Assembly: GCA_963931925.1 (NCBI GenBank)
Contig: OZ007580.1
Coordinates: 9,093,501 to 9,157,500, forward strand
From: Onchidella celtica
Taxonomy: Eukaryota; Mollusca; Gastropoda; Systellommatophora; Onchidiidae
DNA length: 64,000 nucleotides
Reading direction: 5' to 3'
This document shows, piece by piece, positions 1 to 10,504 of the stretch (within the stretch, counting starts at the first letter, position 1; every line of letters starts with the position of its first letter). A model generated the notes under the pieces. It was not told the origin of the DNA, did no database searches, and saw only the letters and a program-made list of their open reading frames with translations. The translations under genes were made by a program, and so were the position numbers.

Positions 1-559
1 CCCCTGGAGTCAAATCCTCTCCAGGCTAGATTTTATGTACCCTGTGAAATTGAGACAAAAATTAATGATCTCAATTATATTGTAAAAACTCCAGATAGGA
101 GAAAGAGTACACAGTTGTGTCATGTTAATATGTTAAAAATGTATCATGAAAAGCCAGCTGAGATTGTTGCTGTAGTGAATGAAGTGGATAATGATATTGA
201 GTCACAAGAAGAGACTCAAGATGTACATCTCAGACATGATGTGATATCCCCTAACTTGTCAAATTCTGAGATTTTACAGAATGTTGATTGGAAATTACAT
301 TATGTGAAATTGCGTCCAAGAGAGCGGTTGAAAGATTTGGTGTGAGGTATCCAGATTTATGTTCTGGTGTTGCAGAAACATGATTTGCATATTATACATG
401 TAAAAGGGAGAGAGAAAGTGATGGCTGATTGCCTTTCCAGATGTCATTGATGTTATGTATTTGAATTTTGTTTACCCTCATTTGAATGAAATTTTGTTGA
501 AATGAATTTCTTGTAAAATTTTGCTCTAGGGATCAAAATTTTGTTTTGTGGGAAGGAGG
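1..559 (+). mobile_element. Ty3/gypsy-type LTR retroelement, 3' internal part (Gmr1-like order)
   Basis: Fossil; broken and incomplete, with most of pol absent. Three pol pieces are visible in order. About 1-170 reads like an integrase C-terminus (NYIVKTPDRRK then LCHVNMLKMYHEK). About 270-355 resembles the linker just before reverse transcriptase (LRPRERLKDLV). About 375-448 matches the end of RNase H (HDLHIIHVKGRE then ADCLSR). A purine-rich tract (about 550-559) then abuts the LTR. Integrase upstream of RT/RNase H is the Gmr1-like arrangement of Ty3/gypsy elements, not the usual order. Family level is confident; the Gmr1-like placement is inferred from piece order. Confidence 0.75.
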
Positions 560-1763
560 TGTCACGATTAAGGTTGATGACCTTGTACGCCACGAGTATA
601 GAGGGGGTAAACTTAGTAGGGGAGAAGGGGAGTTTTTAAGTTGTCTAGCATAAAAAATTACTATCACGAGGAAGGTCGGTGGCCTTGTGCGCCACGAGTC
701 TAGGGGGGTGAGCTTAGCAGGAGAAAAAACGGTTTTTAACATTGTTGACGAGCGTGAAAAGATACACACGACTCGCTTTAAACTAGTCGCGTGTGCAAAA
801 ACCTCGGGAGTATAAATAGAGGAGAAGCTCGACACACGTGGTTCCCAAGTTATTCATTCCTAAAGGAAGACGCAGCGAGAAGTGGTCCGGGCGACAGGTG
901 GAAGGTCGTGCCATGGGGACCAGGGGTGTTAAGTATGTGAGGGATCTATGAGGTTCCCAAATTATTCAGTCCCAGAGGAAGACGCAGAATTTATCGGTCC
1001 GGGCGACAAGTGGAAGGTCGTGCCAGTGGGGACCAGAAGTGTTAGGTGTGTGAGGGATCCATGGTGTTCACATTTATTTCCCAATAAGAAGAATTTATCG
1101 GTCCGGGCGACAAGTGGAAGGTCGTGCCATGGGGACCAGAAGTTGAGAAGTCCTGATGATAGGCTGGGAACCCTCCAGGAGCTCGTGAGTTACGATGGCG
1201 GGTGTGAACCGTCGGTGTGCTATGTGTTTGCAGAAGTTGAAGAGTCCTGAGGACGGGATGATAACCCCTCAAGGAGCTAGTAATCTACGATGGCGGGTGT
1301 GAACTGTGTGTTCTTATTTGTGTGAAGCCAGGGGCGTCTGTTTCCCCTTTTATCGTCGAAGTTAGAGATCTAGGAAGGATCGTGTGAACTCTGGAGACGT
1401 GAAACTGCATCAACGAGGAGGGCAGCTGTTGACAGAGACTATTAAGTATACGTAATTAAGTTTATGGACAGAGGGATTAGATCTAGATGTGAATCGGGGA
1501 GTAGAGAATAGCTATGATCCCCAAAAGTGAATTTCAAATATCTCTGTTTTTGTGATTATGTATGTGATTATCATGAGTTGAATGTTTTGACATAAGTTTT
1601 GTCATGCATTTAGAATTAAATATCGTTTAATTTAAATCTCACTCCATGTGTCCGTTGATCGCTGGTCTGCTTGCTTGGCTTGTTAGCTGGGTTTGAAAGG
1701 TAGATAAGTTAGGTACTCATCACACACGTGGTCGTGACCATCTTCACGCACGTGATCGTGACA
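560..1763 (+). repeat. 3' LTR of the 1-559 retroelement
   Basis: This is a 1,204-bp LTR bounded by TG...CA, with perfect 9-bp end inverted repeats (TGTCACGAT / ATCGTGACA) and a polypurine tract just outside the left end. A TATA box (TATAAATA, about 811) places U3 at about 560-840. U3 contains a ~105-bp tandem duplication (560 and about 663). The R/U5 part has three ~110-bp tandem units sharing GGTCCGGGCGACAAGTGG (about 885, 1000, 1100). An ATTAAA near 1614 may be the polyadenylation signal. The same LTR family recurs on the minus strand at 20248-21544. Open frames inside (e.g. 948-1250) are by-products of the repeats. Confidence 0.88.
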
Positions 1764-1962
1764 CTATTAATTGGAATTGGGAGTCACCCCCCTTTAACAT
1801 GGCAATTTATAACAGCCGAACAAACGGTGAATTCCTTGGGTAATGCCCACTCTACAGAAATAGCCGCGAGAACGTAAAAACTTTCCTGCGTGACAGTATG
1901 TTGTCGAACACACTCTTTGCGTCTCATCCCTCGAAACTCACTCCCACACATTGCTGTGGTTC

Positions 1963-3290
1963 AACACCTGTGTGGTATAAATCTAGATCTAGATCTATAT
2001 TTAATTGTCATTAGATATCTCATCACTCAAGGCTCACACTCTCATATCTGTGTGATAGAAATCTGGATCTAGATTTAATTATCATTAGGCTACATATCTC
2101 ATCACTCAAGGCTCACACTCTCATATCTGTGTAATGGAAATCTAGATTCTAGATCTAATCACTCACGGCTCACACTCTCGTGTTATGCAATAATATATAG
2201 GCTCACAATCCCATATCTGTGTGATATAAATCTAGATCTAGATTTAATTATCCTTGCATATCTCATCACTCAAGGCTCACACTCTCATACCTGTATGGTA
2301 CAAATCAAGACCTAGATTTAAATATCATTACATATATATCTCATCACTCAAGGCTCACACTCTCATACCTGTATGGTATAAATCTAGATCTAGATTTAAA
2401 TATCTTTACATATATCTCATCACTCAAGGCTCCCACTCTCATACCTGCATGGTATAAATCTAGATCTAGATTTAAATATCATAACACATATCTCACCACT
2501 CAAGGCTCACACTTTCATACCTGTACGGTATAAATCTAGATCTAGATTTAAATATCATTACATATATTTCATGATTCAAGGTTCACACTGTCATATCTGT
2601 GTGATATAAATCTAGATCTAGATTTAAATATCATTAAATATCTCAAGGCTCACACTGTCATATCTGTGTGATATAAATCTAGATCTAGATTTAAATATCA
2701 TTAAATATCTCAAGGCTCACGCTGTCATATCTGTGTGATATAAATCTAGATCTAGATTTAATTATCATAACATATCTATAATAGTAATAATAATGAAGAT
2801 CGTTTATATCTCATCACTCACACTCTCATATCTGTGTGATATAAATCTAGATCCAGGTGTAATTATCATTACATATCTCATCACTCAAACTTCACATATC
2901 TCATATCTGTGTAGTGTGTGGTATAGATCTAATTATCCTTACATATCTCATCACTCAAGCCTCACATTCTCATATCTGTGTGATGCTGGGTAGATCTAAG
3001 CATATTTTATCTTTCATCGCTCACGGCTCAATCTCTAATATTGCTGCTCGTCAACAGCTCTGTGATTACTGATAGGAGATTAGATTTATTTAGGCCTATG
3101 ATTTCATATTTTATTATTCATATCTGTGTGATACAGATACATTTTATTATTATGTTGTATCTCACAATTCAAGCACTCTCTGTCTCTCATTCTGTTAGTG
3201 CTGCAATTCAACATCTGTGTGATCAGATCTAGATCTAACTGTGATTCCATACCTCATCACTCAGGACTCGCTCCCTCATACTACTGCATT
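1963..3290. repeat. ~76-bp satellite with AGATCTAGAT palindromes
   Basis: About 16 degenerate tandem units of roughly 60-80 bp. Each has the pattern CTCATCACTCAAGGCTCACA, CTCATATCTGTGTG, ATAAATCTAGATCTAGATTT. The central units (2260-2760) are the most regular; both edges decay. Short open frames run through it because units near 75-78 bp partly keep phase, but nothing suggests a protein. The palindromic TCTAGATCTAGA core also recurs outside the array near 3530, 3690 and 52130. Confidence 0.9.
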
Positions 3291-3697
3291 CTGGCTATCT
3301 CTGGTGAATTTTAATCAGTAGCCTATTTTGCCAGTGCATCATCTTCATTTCATTTGTAGGCTACAGTGTGAATCTAGAACTGCTTAAAAGCAAGTCAACA
3401 AGAAAGTTTTTAATTATAACTGAGATTTAATTTTATTAAGTCGGTGACTTTATTGTGCGGTAAAAAATGAAAATAACCGCACCCGCTAGACCTCGAACCC
3501 TACAGTGCTAAAGTACATATTTCTCTGATCTAGATCTAGATCTAGATTCTAGATCTAACTCTTCTGTGGCGGAAATGACGGGCTTACTTTCATCACGTTA
3601 TTCATAAATGATAAAAACTGACAAGTACCTGAGATGAAGTGCTCGGCACAAACAGAATGGGTCGATTTCACTTTTTTTTTAATGTCTAGATCTAGAT
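3291..3697. other. Unique stretch with AGATCTAGATC run
   Basis: No gene seen. A short (AGATCT)n-type palindromic run lies at about 3530-3558 and another at about 3686-3700, like the satellite core to the left. Confidence 0.5.
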
Positions 3698-4008
3698 CTA
3701 TGCCACTCCTGCTGGTAGCTTGTCAACCACACCACAGTCGAACGACGTTCGGTCAATTCTTTCACTTCCCTTCCTTTGTTTACAGGAATGGTGGGGAATC
3801 TGACCAACTTTTATCCATCCTTTCCACCCCTGTCTCGCGTAGCAATCAACGACAATGCAGCTAGCAGGCATTTTAATTAACAAAACCGCTTCGATATATC
3901 TCTAAACTAATCAGCTGATCCACCGGCTAAACAATCGCGATGGCGGAAAAACAAAACAAAAGCACAATGTGACGTCATGCGCATTCTACCTATAAGTTAG
4001 CCTATAGT
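3698..4008 (-). mobile_element. THAP-bearing P-like element, copy 2 (partial)
   Basis: Minus-strand relative of the element at 5129-5562. It shares the subterminal CCTATAGT end (4001-4008), a CRE-like TGACGTCA, the stretch GGTGGATCAGCTGA and the start codon region. The reading frame beginning near 3871 gives MPASCIVVDCYARQGWKG and then IPHHSCKQRKGSER. This matches the first half of a THAP zinc finger: MP, then Cys-x4-Cys, then the IP of the conserved F-x-x-IP. The second Cys/His pair and the AVPTIF part are absent, so no complete finger is encoded. The far end runs into AGATCT-rich sequence and no second terminal repeat was found. P-element transposases carry an N-terminal THAP domain, which makes a P-like origin likely. 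Confidence 0.6.
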
Positions 4009-4091
4009 TGGCCGATGACGGAGAGGGAAATGCCTCCTACTGCGCATGCGATATTTTATTATCGTCACAAAGGGTGAGGTGGTGACGTAGA

Positions 4092-4288
4092 GCTTTGTTT
4101 TGGCTTTCCGGCAACGCAGTGTAAAAAAGATTCTCGCGTCCCGGCAACGGAAACGTCAAAAACCCTTCAAGTAGTGAAATAGAAAGAATGTTTCCGCACG
4201 CCGTCTCCGTACACATGGAAACACTCTTTCTTTTTACTATATTATGGATTTTTTGCTGTTTCCGTTTCCGTACACACTAGAACCCAGC
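4092..4288. mobile_element. Foldback MITE related to 38561-38719
   Basis: Diverged copy of the short palindromic element at 38561-38719. Shared parts are GGAAACGTCAAAAACCC, TCAAGTAGTGAAA, ACATGGAAACACTCTTTCT and the end TTTCCGTACACAC followed by AACCCAGC. The right end is clear (about 4288); the left end is decayed. No coding capacity. Confidence 0.7.
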
Positions 4289-4991
4289 TTCATAGTTTCA
4301 AGCAATACTGGGTGATAGTAACCGTTCTGCTTCAGTATGCATGTTCTTTTGCGTTAATTTCGTCGTTGTTTGTATGTTTGCTTTGGTTGCGTTCCCGATG
4401 CGCGTTAACGCTCAATGCAGCCGTCAGCATTTGAGGCGAAGTTGGTCACGAAATGGAGGTCATCTGCACATTGGGTAGTTACTTCATTTAAGTATGGGTT
4501 CTGCAAACTATAATTGACAACAAGCACCACTTCAGACAGACAGAAATCAGCCACAAAGTACTGTTATGTCCCACCCCCCCCCCCTCCTTTTTCACCTTTC
4601 TTGTCCTCACCAACAACGTAGGCGATTAATGGGGTGGGGGGAGCCGGTCACGCGATGAGTTCTGTTCTGCAGCGAATGAAAGAAAGTAGGCTTCGTGTGT
4701 GTCTACTAAAGCGTGTCGACTCGGTGTGGATGGATGGTCCAGCAGAAGGAAGAGATGACATCATGGGCTCATGTGAACGTGAAAAGAAGAACGGGGGAGG
4801 AGGTGAAATTAGCGACACAATACAAAGGCAAAAAAAATACTTCTCCGCCATTTCAAGTCTCCAAATCTAAAAAAGAACCTTCTGCGGGTCGAAAGGAAAG
4901 CACATTCAAAATGTCACGAAAATCCCCGCTGTATATGTATGAGCAGTGATAGGTCTTGTTGTCGGGGCTTGCCAAGATATTCCTCATCGGC
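4289..4991. other. Unique stretch with poly-C run
   Basis: No gene recognised. A poly-C tract lies at about 4571-4584 and a purine-rich G run at 4631-4640. Short open frames at 4634-4949 have biased composition and no recognisable domain. Confidence 0.4.
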
Positions 4992-5075
4992 AAATTATGA
5001 AACTTGTTGTACTGCCTCAATTCTTGACGACAAGAATTGTCAAGAATTGAGGCAGTACAACAAGTTTCATAATTT
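4992..5075. repeat. Perfect 37-bp inverted repeat (hairpin)
   Basis: The left arm 4992-5028 and right arm 5039-5075 are exact reverse complements over 37 nt, separated by a 10-nt loop (5029-5038). The arms begin AAATTATGAAACTTGTTG. Perfect identity implies recent origin or ongoing homogenisation. A transcript would form a long uninterrupted stem like a small-RNA precursor; the DNA could extrude a cruciform. Not part of any flanking element that I recognise. Confidence 0.95.
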
Positions 5076-5128
5076 TTGGTCGCGGAGTTACAAAGTTTTA
5101 GCTGATGACGTGTTCACCCTCTAGATCC

Positions 5129-5562
5129 ACTATAGGCCCATTGGGAATGACGTCACAGAGTTCTTTTTTTATTTTGTGCTTCCGACACCCAAAATGGCGG
5201 GTGGATCAGCTGACGAGTGTAACTTCGAGATATGTCTAAGCGGTTAAAATGCCTGCTGTTGCATTGCAGTTGACTTTTATGACAGGGGTGGAAAGGATGG
5301 ATCGAAGTTGGTCAGATTCCCTACCATCCGTGCAAACAAGGGGAAGGAAGTGAAAGAATTGACCGAACGTCTCCCATGTGCGTGTATACACGTGTCATTG
5401 TTCTGTAGTGAACTTTTTTGTAGCTCGCCGCCGATTGGTTCGAGACGCCTGAAGTGTTCGCAGTGCAAATCAGCTATCGAATTAAAATCAATGCTACCAT
5501 CGCCATGGTTATGCGTCGGTCCTTATAACTAAAATGGCCGATATCCGCAATGGGCCTATAGT
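5129..5562 (+). mobile_element. THAP-exon-bearing MITE with 15-bp terminal inverted repeats
   Basis: A 434-bp element bounded by perfect 15-bp inverted repeats ACTATAGGCCCATTG (5129-5143) and its complement (5548-5562). The outermost TA could instead be a target duplication. Inside are TGACGTCA (about 5149), AAAATGGCGGGTGGATCAGC, a start codon near 5250 and a sequence homologous to the THAP start at 3698-3883. The 3' part reads KGKEVKELTER in one frame, a typical THAP helix segment. The frame is not continuous, so no protein is made as it stands. It looks like an internally deleted P-like transposon that kept its promoter and first exon; capture of a host THAP exon is the alternative. Confidence 0.75.
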
Positions 5563-6171
5563 ATGATAACAGTAGATAAGGTAAGAATCCCTTTATTATC
5601 CCATGAGAGAAATTCACTTCCATGGAGTGTTTAAGAACACATGCATGGCACACATATATTACTCCTGGTTACACATGCATGGTACACATATCTTACGCCT
5701 AGTTACACAAACACGTCACAACTCATTAACTCAATAACAGAGTTAATAGTTATAGTATGATAAGAATGAAATGTGGTCTGTCTTTCTATCTGGTTTATAA
5801 GTTTCTGAGATTAATAGTTTACTGTAGACATCATAAAATGGAAATTGAAAAACAAAATAAAAAAATACAGCGGAAGGAAAAACAGCGTTCAGTGCGGCCT
5901 TTCATATAAAATGTATGTTTGGCGTATACGGCCTTCTTCCGTAGCATGGCACAGTTCAAGGCATTTTTCATTGACGCCAGAAATGGAGTAAACGTGAGGC
6001 CTCTATATTTTTGCGGACATTAACAACAGTGAGAATGACACAGAAATACTGACCAGACAGCAGCAGCAACACTATCAAAATCACGTATCGATTCCATAAA
6101 CATGTTAACAAGAATGAATCATGCCCTTGAATCATCTATGGCGATTGGAAAAAAATAAAAATACATCTACA
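5563..6171. other. Unique AT-rich stretch
   Basis: A short internal duplication (ACACATGCATGG-type units near 5638 and 5671) is the only structure seen. No gene recognised. Confidence 0.4.
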
Positions 6172-6605
6172 TGTATAGAAATTCACAAATTCTGCACATT
6201 TGCACGCAAAAACGTTTTCTCATTAGGCCACCCACAGTAAAATTTTGCATGCAGGTTTCAAATACCGTGGAGGATGCACTCAAGTTTCAATGTTTTGATT
6301 TATTTTGTTTTTCAAATTTTTTTTTTGTTCAGTTTTGGTTTGTTTCGCTGACCGCTCGCTGCCTCCGATTCTTTTTTTCTTTTTTTCACGAGCACATGGC
6401 ACGTGACGTGAACACTTTCTGTCGTAGGTAGAGGTCACTGCAGACGGCTGGTTTAAACTAAAATAGTCGACTTGCTCGCTGCTAATATAAGAGCACAGGA
6501 ATACCCTGCTGCTTACTACAAGGAGACCGTTGTAGAGGGTACAAAGTAACGGGAGGGGCAGTGGTTGGGGAGTCCTCCCGGGGCGCGGCTTTTAAGCTAG
6601 TATTA
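6172..6605. repeat. Unclassified ~430-bp dispersed repeat, copy 1
   Basis: Collinear with 46928-47353. Shared blocks in order: ATTCACAAATTCT, CATTAGGCCACC / ATTACGCCACC, GTTTCAAATACC, TCACGAG, GTGAACACTT, GTAGGT, GGAATACCCTGCTGC, GGGGCAGTG and GCTTTTAAGCT. Both contain a T-rich middle. No terminal inverted repeats, A/B boxes or ORF were found, so the class is unknown. Confidence 0.65.
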
Positions 6606-6693
6606 TATTTTTAAAAATGGAAACGGAAATAAAACTAATTAAAAGAGACAAAATTCTGGCATACTTGCTAATGAAAAACTACGTAATAATATG

Positions 6694-6720
6694 AGGGGGG
6701 GGAGGGGGGCGGGGGGCGGC
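6694..6720. repeat. G-rich tract
   Basis: Run of G blocks (GGGGGG A GGGGGG C GGGGGG C GGCG) with clear G-quadruplex potential on the plus strand. Confidence 0.85.
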
Positions 6721-6969
6721 GAGTTCCTCGGAACTTTCAAGGCTTCACGTTATTTGTATGGTTTCTGAAATGAGTTCGTTTTCTTTGAATACTGGATGCT
6801 CCCCTGTTTAGTTGCAAGGGATGTCTACTGAACCGAACGCCGTGTCTCAACAAACAAGCCAACATTTCATCTCGGTGTTTCGACAGGCGCATTTTACCAT
6901 GCAGAAAATGTGATCTTTAATTTCCCAAGCAACATTTCTTTTTTCTTTTTTTTTGTATTTGTTGGTTTT

Positions 6970-7027
<58 letters not shown>
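6970..7027. repeat. (TTG)n microsatellite
   Basis: About 19 nearly perfect TTG units. Poly-Leu/Cys/Gln frames crossing it are artefacts. Confidence 0.97.
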
Positions 7028-7029
<2 letters not shown>

Positions 7030-7338
7030 TTCGGCGGTAAAGTATGGTGCATTTATGTGCAAAGAGGGAAGGTTCGCATCGTCTTTGCTGTACCGAAGAA
7101 ATGTGAGTGCGCCTGAAGAAAGGTCCCAGTTGTCGGTGCAGCTATTTTTGAGCTAGGGGGTGAAAAGGTAGAAAAAGTCGTGCCTAGTCGAAAATGTACT
7201 TCTAGCAGAAAACACAAGTTTAAGCATTTCTAAATATTATATGAAAAGGATTTTGGAATATTTTATGTTTGAATATTATTCTATTAATTATTTGTACAAC
7301 ATGTGACTCTTCAAGAAGTAATATTGAAGTGATTGTTG

Positions 7339-7440
7339 CTAAGGGACCGTGGACTAATTACAAAGCCGTTATAGAGATAATAATGAGTAGTGTTCACTGC
7401 TCATCTATAGTTTATCATGTAACATGCCACGGTCCCCTAA
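7339..7440. repeat. Imperfect ~100-bp foldback
   Basis: The ends TAAGGGACCGTGG (7340) and CCACGGTCCCCTAA (7427-7440) are inverted. The interior also partly pairs around GAGTAGTGTTCACTGCTC. A further inverted copy, GAGCAGTGAACAC, lies at about 7510. Looks like a small palindromic MITE or a miRNA-like hairpin. Confidence 0.65.
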
Positions 7441-8333
7441 AAACAGCCAAGTCGGAAGTTTTTTGGAGCTTGTTAGGAGAGCGGAGTATTTTACATAGAA
7501 AGCTAGAGCTGAGCAGTGAACACAACTCAGTAGTTTCCCTGTTTGCCTTTATAATAAAACTACGCTCCCCCAACAATATCCAAAAAGTCTGTCATGAGAG
7601 TGAGCTGTTAAAGCTGTTTTTCTCAAAAGTTTGTTTTTGCCCCCTGTCTTAGAAAGTGTCATATCTTCAAAACTACTTAAGATATTGTTAAAAATTTTAA
7701 AAGCAGCGTGTTCAGCATTGAATTTTCTAGAAGAATATGCCCTTATCTGAAAATCCAAAATTTGCGACAACTGGTACCTTTCTCCAGGCACACAAACAAA
7801 TAGTTTCATAGAGACAGATAGGCCATGCGCCGCACTGGTGCTTTGTACAAGGTTAACGTTCGAAGCAAACATTTAAACATTTGATTGCTGGCTGTATTCA
7901 TAAAACTGCACCAGTTTAGTGTATTCATACAACTGCAAATGATAATAATTTTGCCAACGATATCCTATAAAGTCTTAGGTGTTGTTTTTTTGTTTTTTTT
8001 GTACACTTGATTACAAGTAGACTATTTCAAATCTTGATTCATATTTATATCACTAAAAATGTATTCGAGATATGGAATATACTTCAAATAATTTCTTTGC
8101 CCTCCTCCTTGTAAAATTAGACTTTAGTCACAAGTCCTATCTCGTGGTTATATTATAGAATAGTGGACCAGTACAGGGGAACACTAGGTACGTCATGATT
8201 CGTCACCGAAGATTCTGGGGAAAATGCTACAAAATCCCAGATTAATGTACATCTTTACAATTTATGAACTAGCTATATATCCCAGTAACATTCAAAAGAT
8301 ATGGGACGCCCTGTCTCAAGCTGTTAACACTGT
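7441..8333. other. Stretch without recognisable gene
   Basis: AT-rich. Open frames at 7269-7652 (+) and 7549-7872 (-) overlap the foldback and have no family signature. Confidence 0.4.
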
Positions 8334-8531
8334 GTCCCCTTAAAATGACAAGGTTCTAACTCGTTTCCGTCAACTTTTGAGAAATTGGTGATTTAAGTTT
8401 CATTTGCTCATAGGTTTAAAGTGGTACGACTTTTTTAAATACACAATGGAGAAGGCCTGTAGAAATAATGTGTAGTGTGTAACTCAGTTCAGCCAAAAAG
8501 TGAAGATAGAACCTTGTCATTCTGAGGGGAC
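8334..8531. mobile_element. Short MITE with ~27-bp terminal inverted repeats
   Basis: The left end GTCCCCTTAAAATGACAAGG and right end CCTTGTCATTCTGAGGGGAC are inverted repeats with two mismatches; pairing continues into TTCTA/AGAA. Total 198 bp, no coding. Superfamily unknown; no convincing target duplication seen. Confidence 0.75.
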
Positions 8532-9338
8532 GACTGGTTTTAGAGTCCGCTGTAAGCAGTCAACGGCAGGCCAAATGGCCAAAGAGTATTGTGAAAATGT
8601 AAAACCAGTGTGTCCTTGGTAACATTTCCATCGTAAACCACACGTCCCCTGAAAAGGAGTGAATATAAGTTGAGCTGATTTGCCAATTTTCCAGATGAGT
8701 TGTGGACAGCTTTGGACTGACCTTGAACTACTGACCCATTCTCCTCTCCTCATTTCCGCCTCCCCCCCCCCCCTGAAAATTTGAGCAATACGGACAGTTA
8801 TTTCCACTATCAACCGCGGGATTACCGGTAGGGTGAGATAAATGTAATTGGGTACATTAACTATATGTACTTATTGGTCCAATGGATACGTGTGTCTCCA
8901 CTGTTGAAAATGCACTTTTTTTTTTTTTCAAGTGTTTATCAAAATTTTCCATCGTCCATGCGAATCTTAATATCTTGCTCATTTTTATCTTCTACCGGGT
9001 CCTGTTCATTACTCACGTAGTTACATGACCATGATAAAATGCCAGCATGCGCCTTCTTTTTCGGTCAAAGTGTTTCACAGCCACAGGCAATGGTGGTTGG
9101 ACTCCTGTATTTGGTAATACATGTACCAGAATTAAATAACGACTCGAGATTGGCTGGACTTCGTCATAACTTCCCTATACTCAGAACATGACTTGTTTTC
9201 AAACGTCCAACGAGGACCATCACACTGTTAGTGTTATAATACAGTCCTGTGGAAAATGTAAAGTTCCGCAGCTCATAGTATCTGTTTGCCTAGGGGAGTT
9301 TAGTCTGTTTCCTTGTCGTCGATAAGGGACTGTTGCTT
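8532..9338. other. Stretch without recognisable gene
   Basis: Contains a poly-C tract (about 8762-8773) and a T run (about 8917). No coding signature. Confidence 0.4.

Positions 9339-9373
<35 letters not shown>
9339..9373. repeat. (TTG)n microsatellite
   Basis: About 11 GTT/TTG units. Confidence 0.95.
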
Positions 9374-9374
<1 letters not shown>

Positions 9375-10040
9375 CCAAAGTTTTTCCCTCTCAAATCAAA
9401 ACCAAGTACATGCATTGAGAATTGTGTCTCTCATTTCATAATGTTCAAGGGCACACAGCTACACCAGCTGTAATTTGTTGCTATTTCATAATTACTTTCT
9501 CTATTTTTGATGTTGAAAATTATCTCAGAAATTTTCATGTATGTCAGTACACAGTGGCGAGCTGGTCAGACCTTGTTTCAAGATATACACACCGCCGGCT
9601 TTGTCAGGCTCAAAACCACCCCAACATTGCTAAGCTTGCGATTTAACTCTAAATACCACAGCATTTTAAACTCTAACAGACTTGCCTGAACAATCAGGAG
9701 AAAAAACATTTCCGTATGAATTTACAAAGAGAGCATTAAATGTTTAGGATAATCTGACAAAATGCATCTTTAAATGGCTCATTTTAAGAAATGTTTCATA
9801 ACTTTCAATACATGCATGTTACGTGCCCGAAATATTCATTGACATAACACGCATGATATGAATCGCTAAACAATTTTTTTCATTATTATCATTTAAATCC
9901 TTGTTCCGGTGAATTAGATCCCTACTGCGCGAAAGAGGGGAGCCATTAATCTGTGTATTATATCTTTCAAATTTACACGTTTTTTTTTTTTTCATTATTT
10001 TTACGGAAAGAGGAGACTAGGGATTAAAAGGTTTTTACTC

Positions 10041-10048
10041 GAATTTTC

Positions 10049-10087
<39 letters not shown>

Positions 10088-10140
10088 TATAGCATTTATA
10101 TAGCGCATATCCATTTAAAATGCTCTCTGCGCTTTACAGA
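10041..10140 (-). mobile_element. L2-like LINE/SINE 3' tail with (ATT)n end
   Basis: On the minus strand the sequence reads GTAAAGCGCAGAG, then GCGCTATATAAATGCTATA, then (ATT)n. This is the typical 3' end of L2/CR1-group LINEs and SINEs that share their tail. The AAT run on the plus strand (about 10050-10085) is therefore the element's tail, not an independent microsatellite. No coding part is attached. Confidence 0.7.
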
Positions 10141-10408
10141 AACAACATGTCAACCACAGAGCAGAATGGAGCTGCCTGCGAAGCGCTCAACACACTGCAC
10201 TGCTTCTTTCTCTCTCCCTGTCTCGCTCACTCTCTCTCTCTATCTCAGAGCAAATTGTAACGCAGCCTGTTAGGCGCAGTTCACAACTCACATCAGTTCA
10301 CAACACACAACTCAAATAATATTTGAATATTTATTAATAACAATATACATGTATATTTAATAATGAATAATAATAAATTTTGTTGTTGCTGGTGGGGGAT
10401 GGGGGATG

Positions 10409-10485
10409 ATATGGATAAATTTTAATCTATTAATTTCAATTTTCAATTTTGCCCGGGCAGCGGCCTTTCGGCCTGCTCTTTAGCG
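10409..10485 (-). mobile_element. SINE fragment (3' body, alternative tail)
   Basis: Reverse-strand match to the body of the SINE at 20694-21167. Shared pieces are GATATGGATAAATTTTAATC, CAATTTTGCCCGGGCAG and CGGCCTTTCGGCCTGCTCTT. It carries the same unusual GATAAATTTTAATC insert as that copy, so the two belong to one subfamily. Confidence 0.8.
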
Positions 10486-10504
10486 ATGTTAGCTTCATTC
10501 GGTG

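Noticed and set aside
7269-7872. 127-aa (+) and 107-aa (-) frames
   Set aside because: Overlap a foldback repeat and each other; no family signature.
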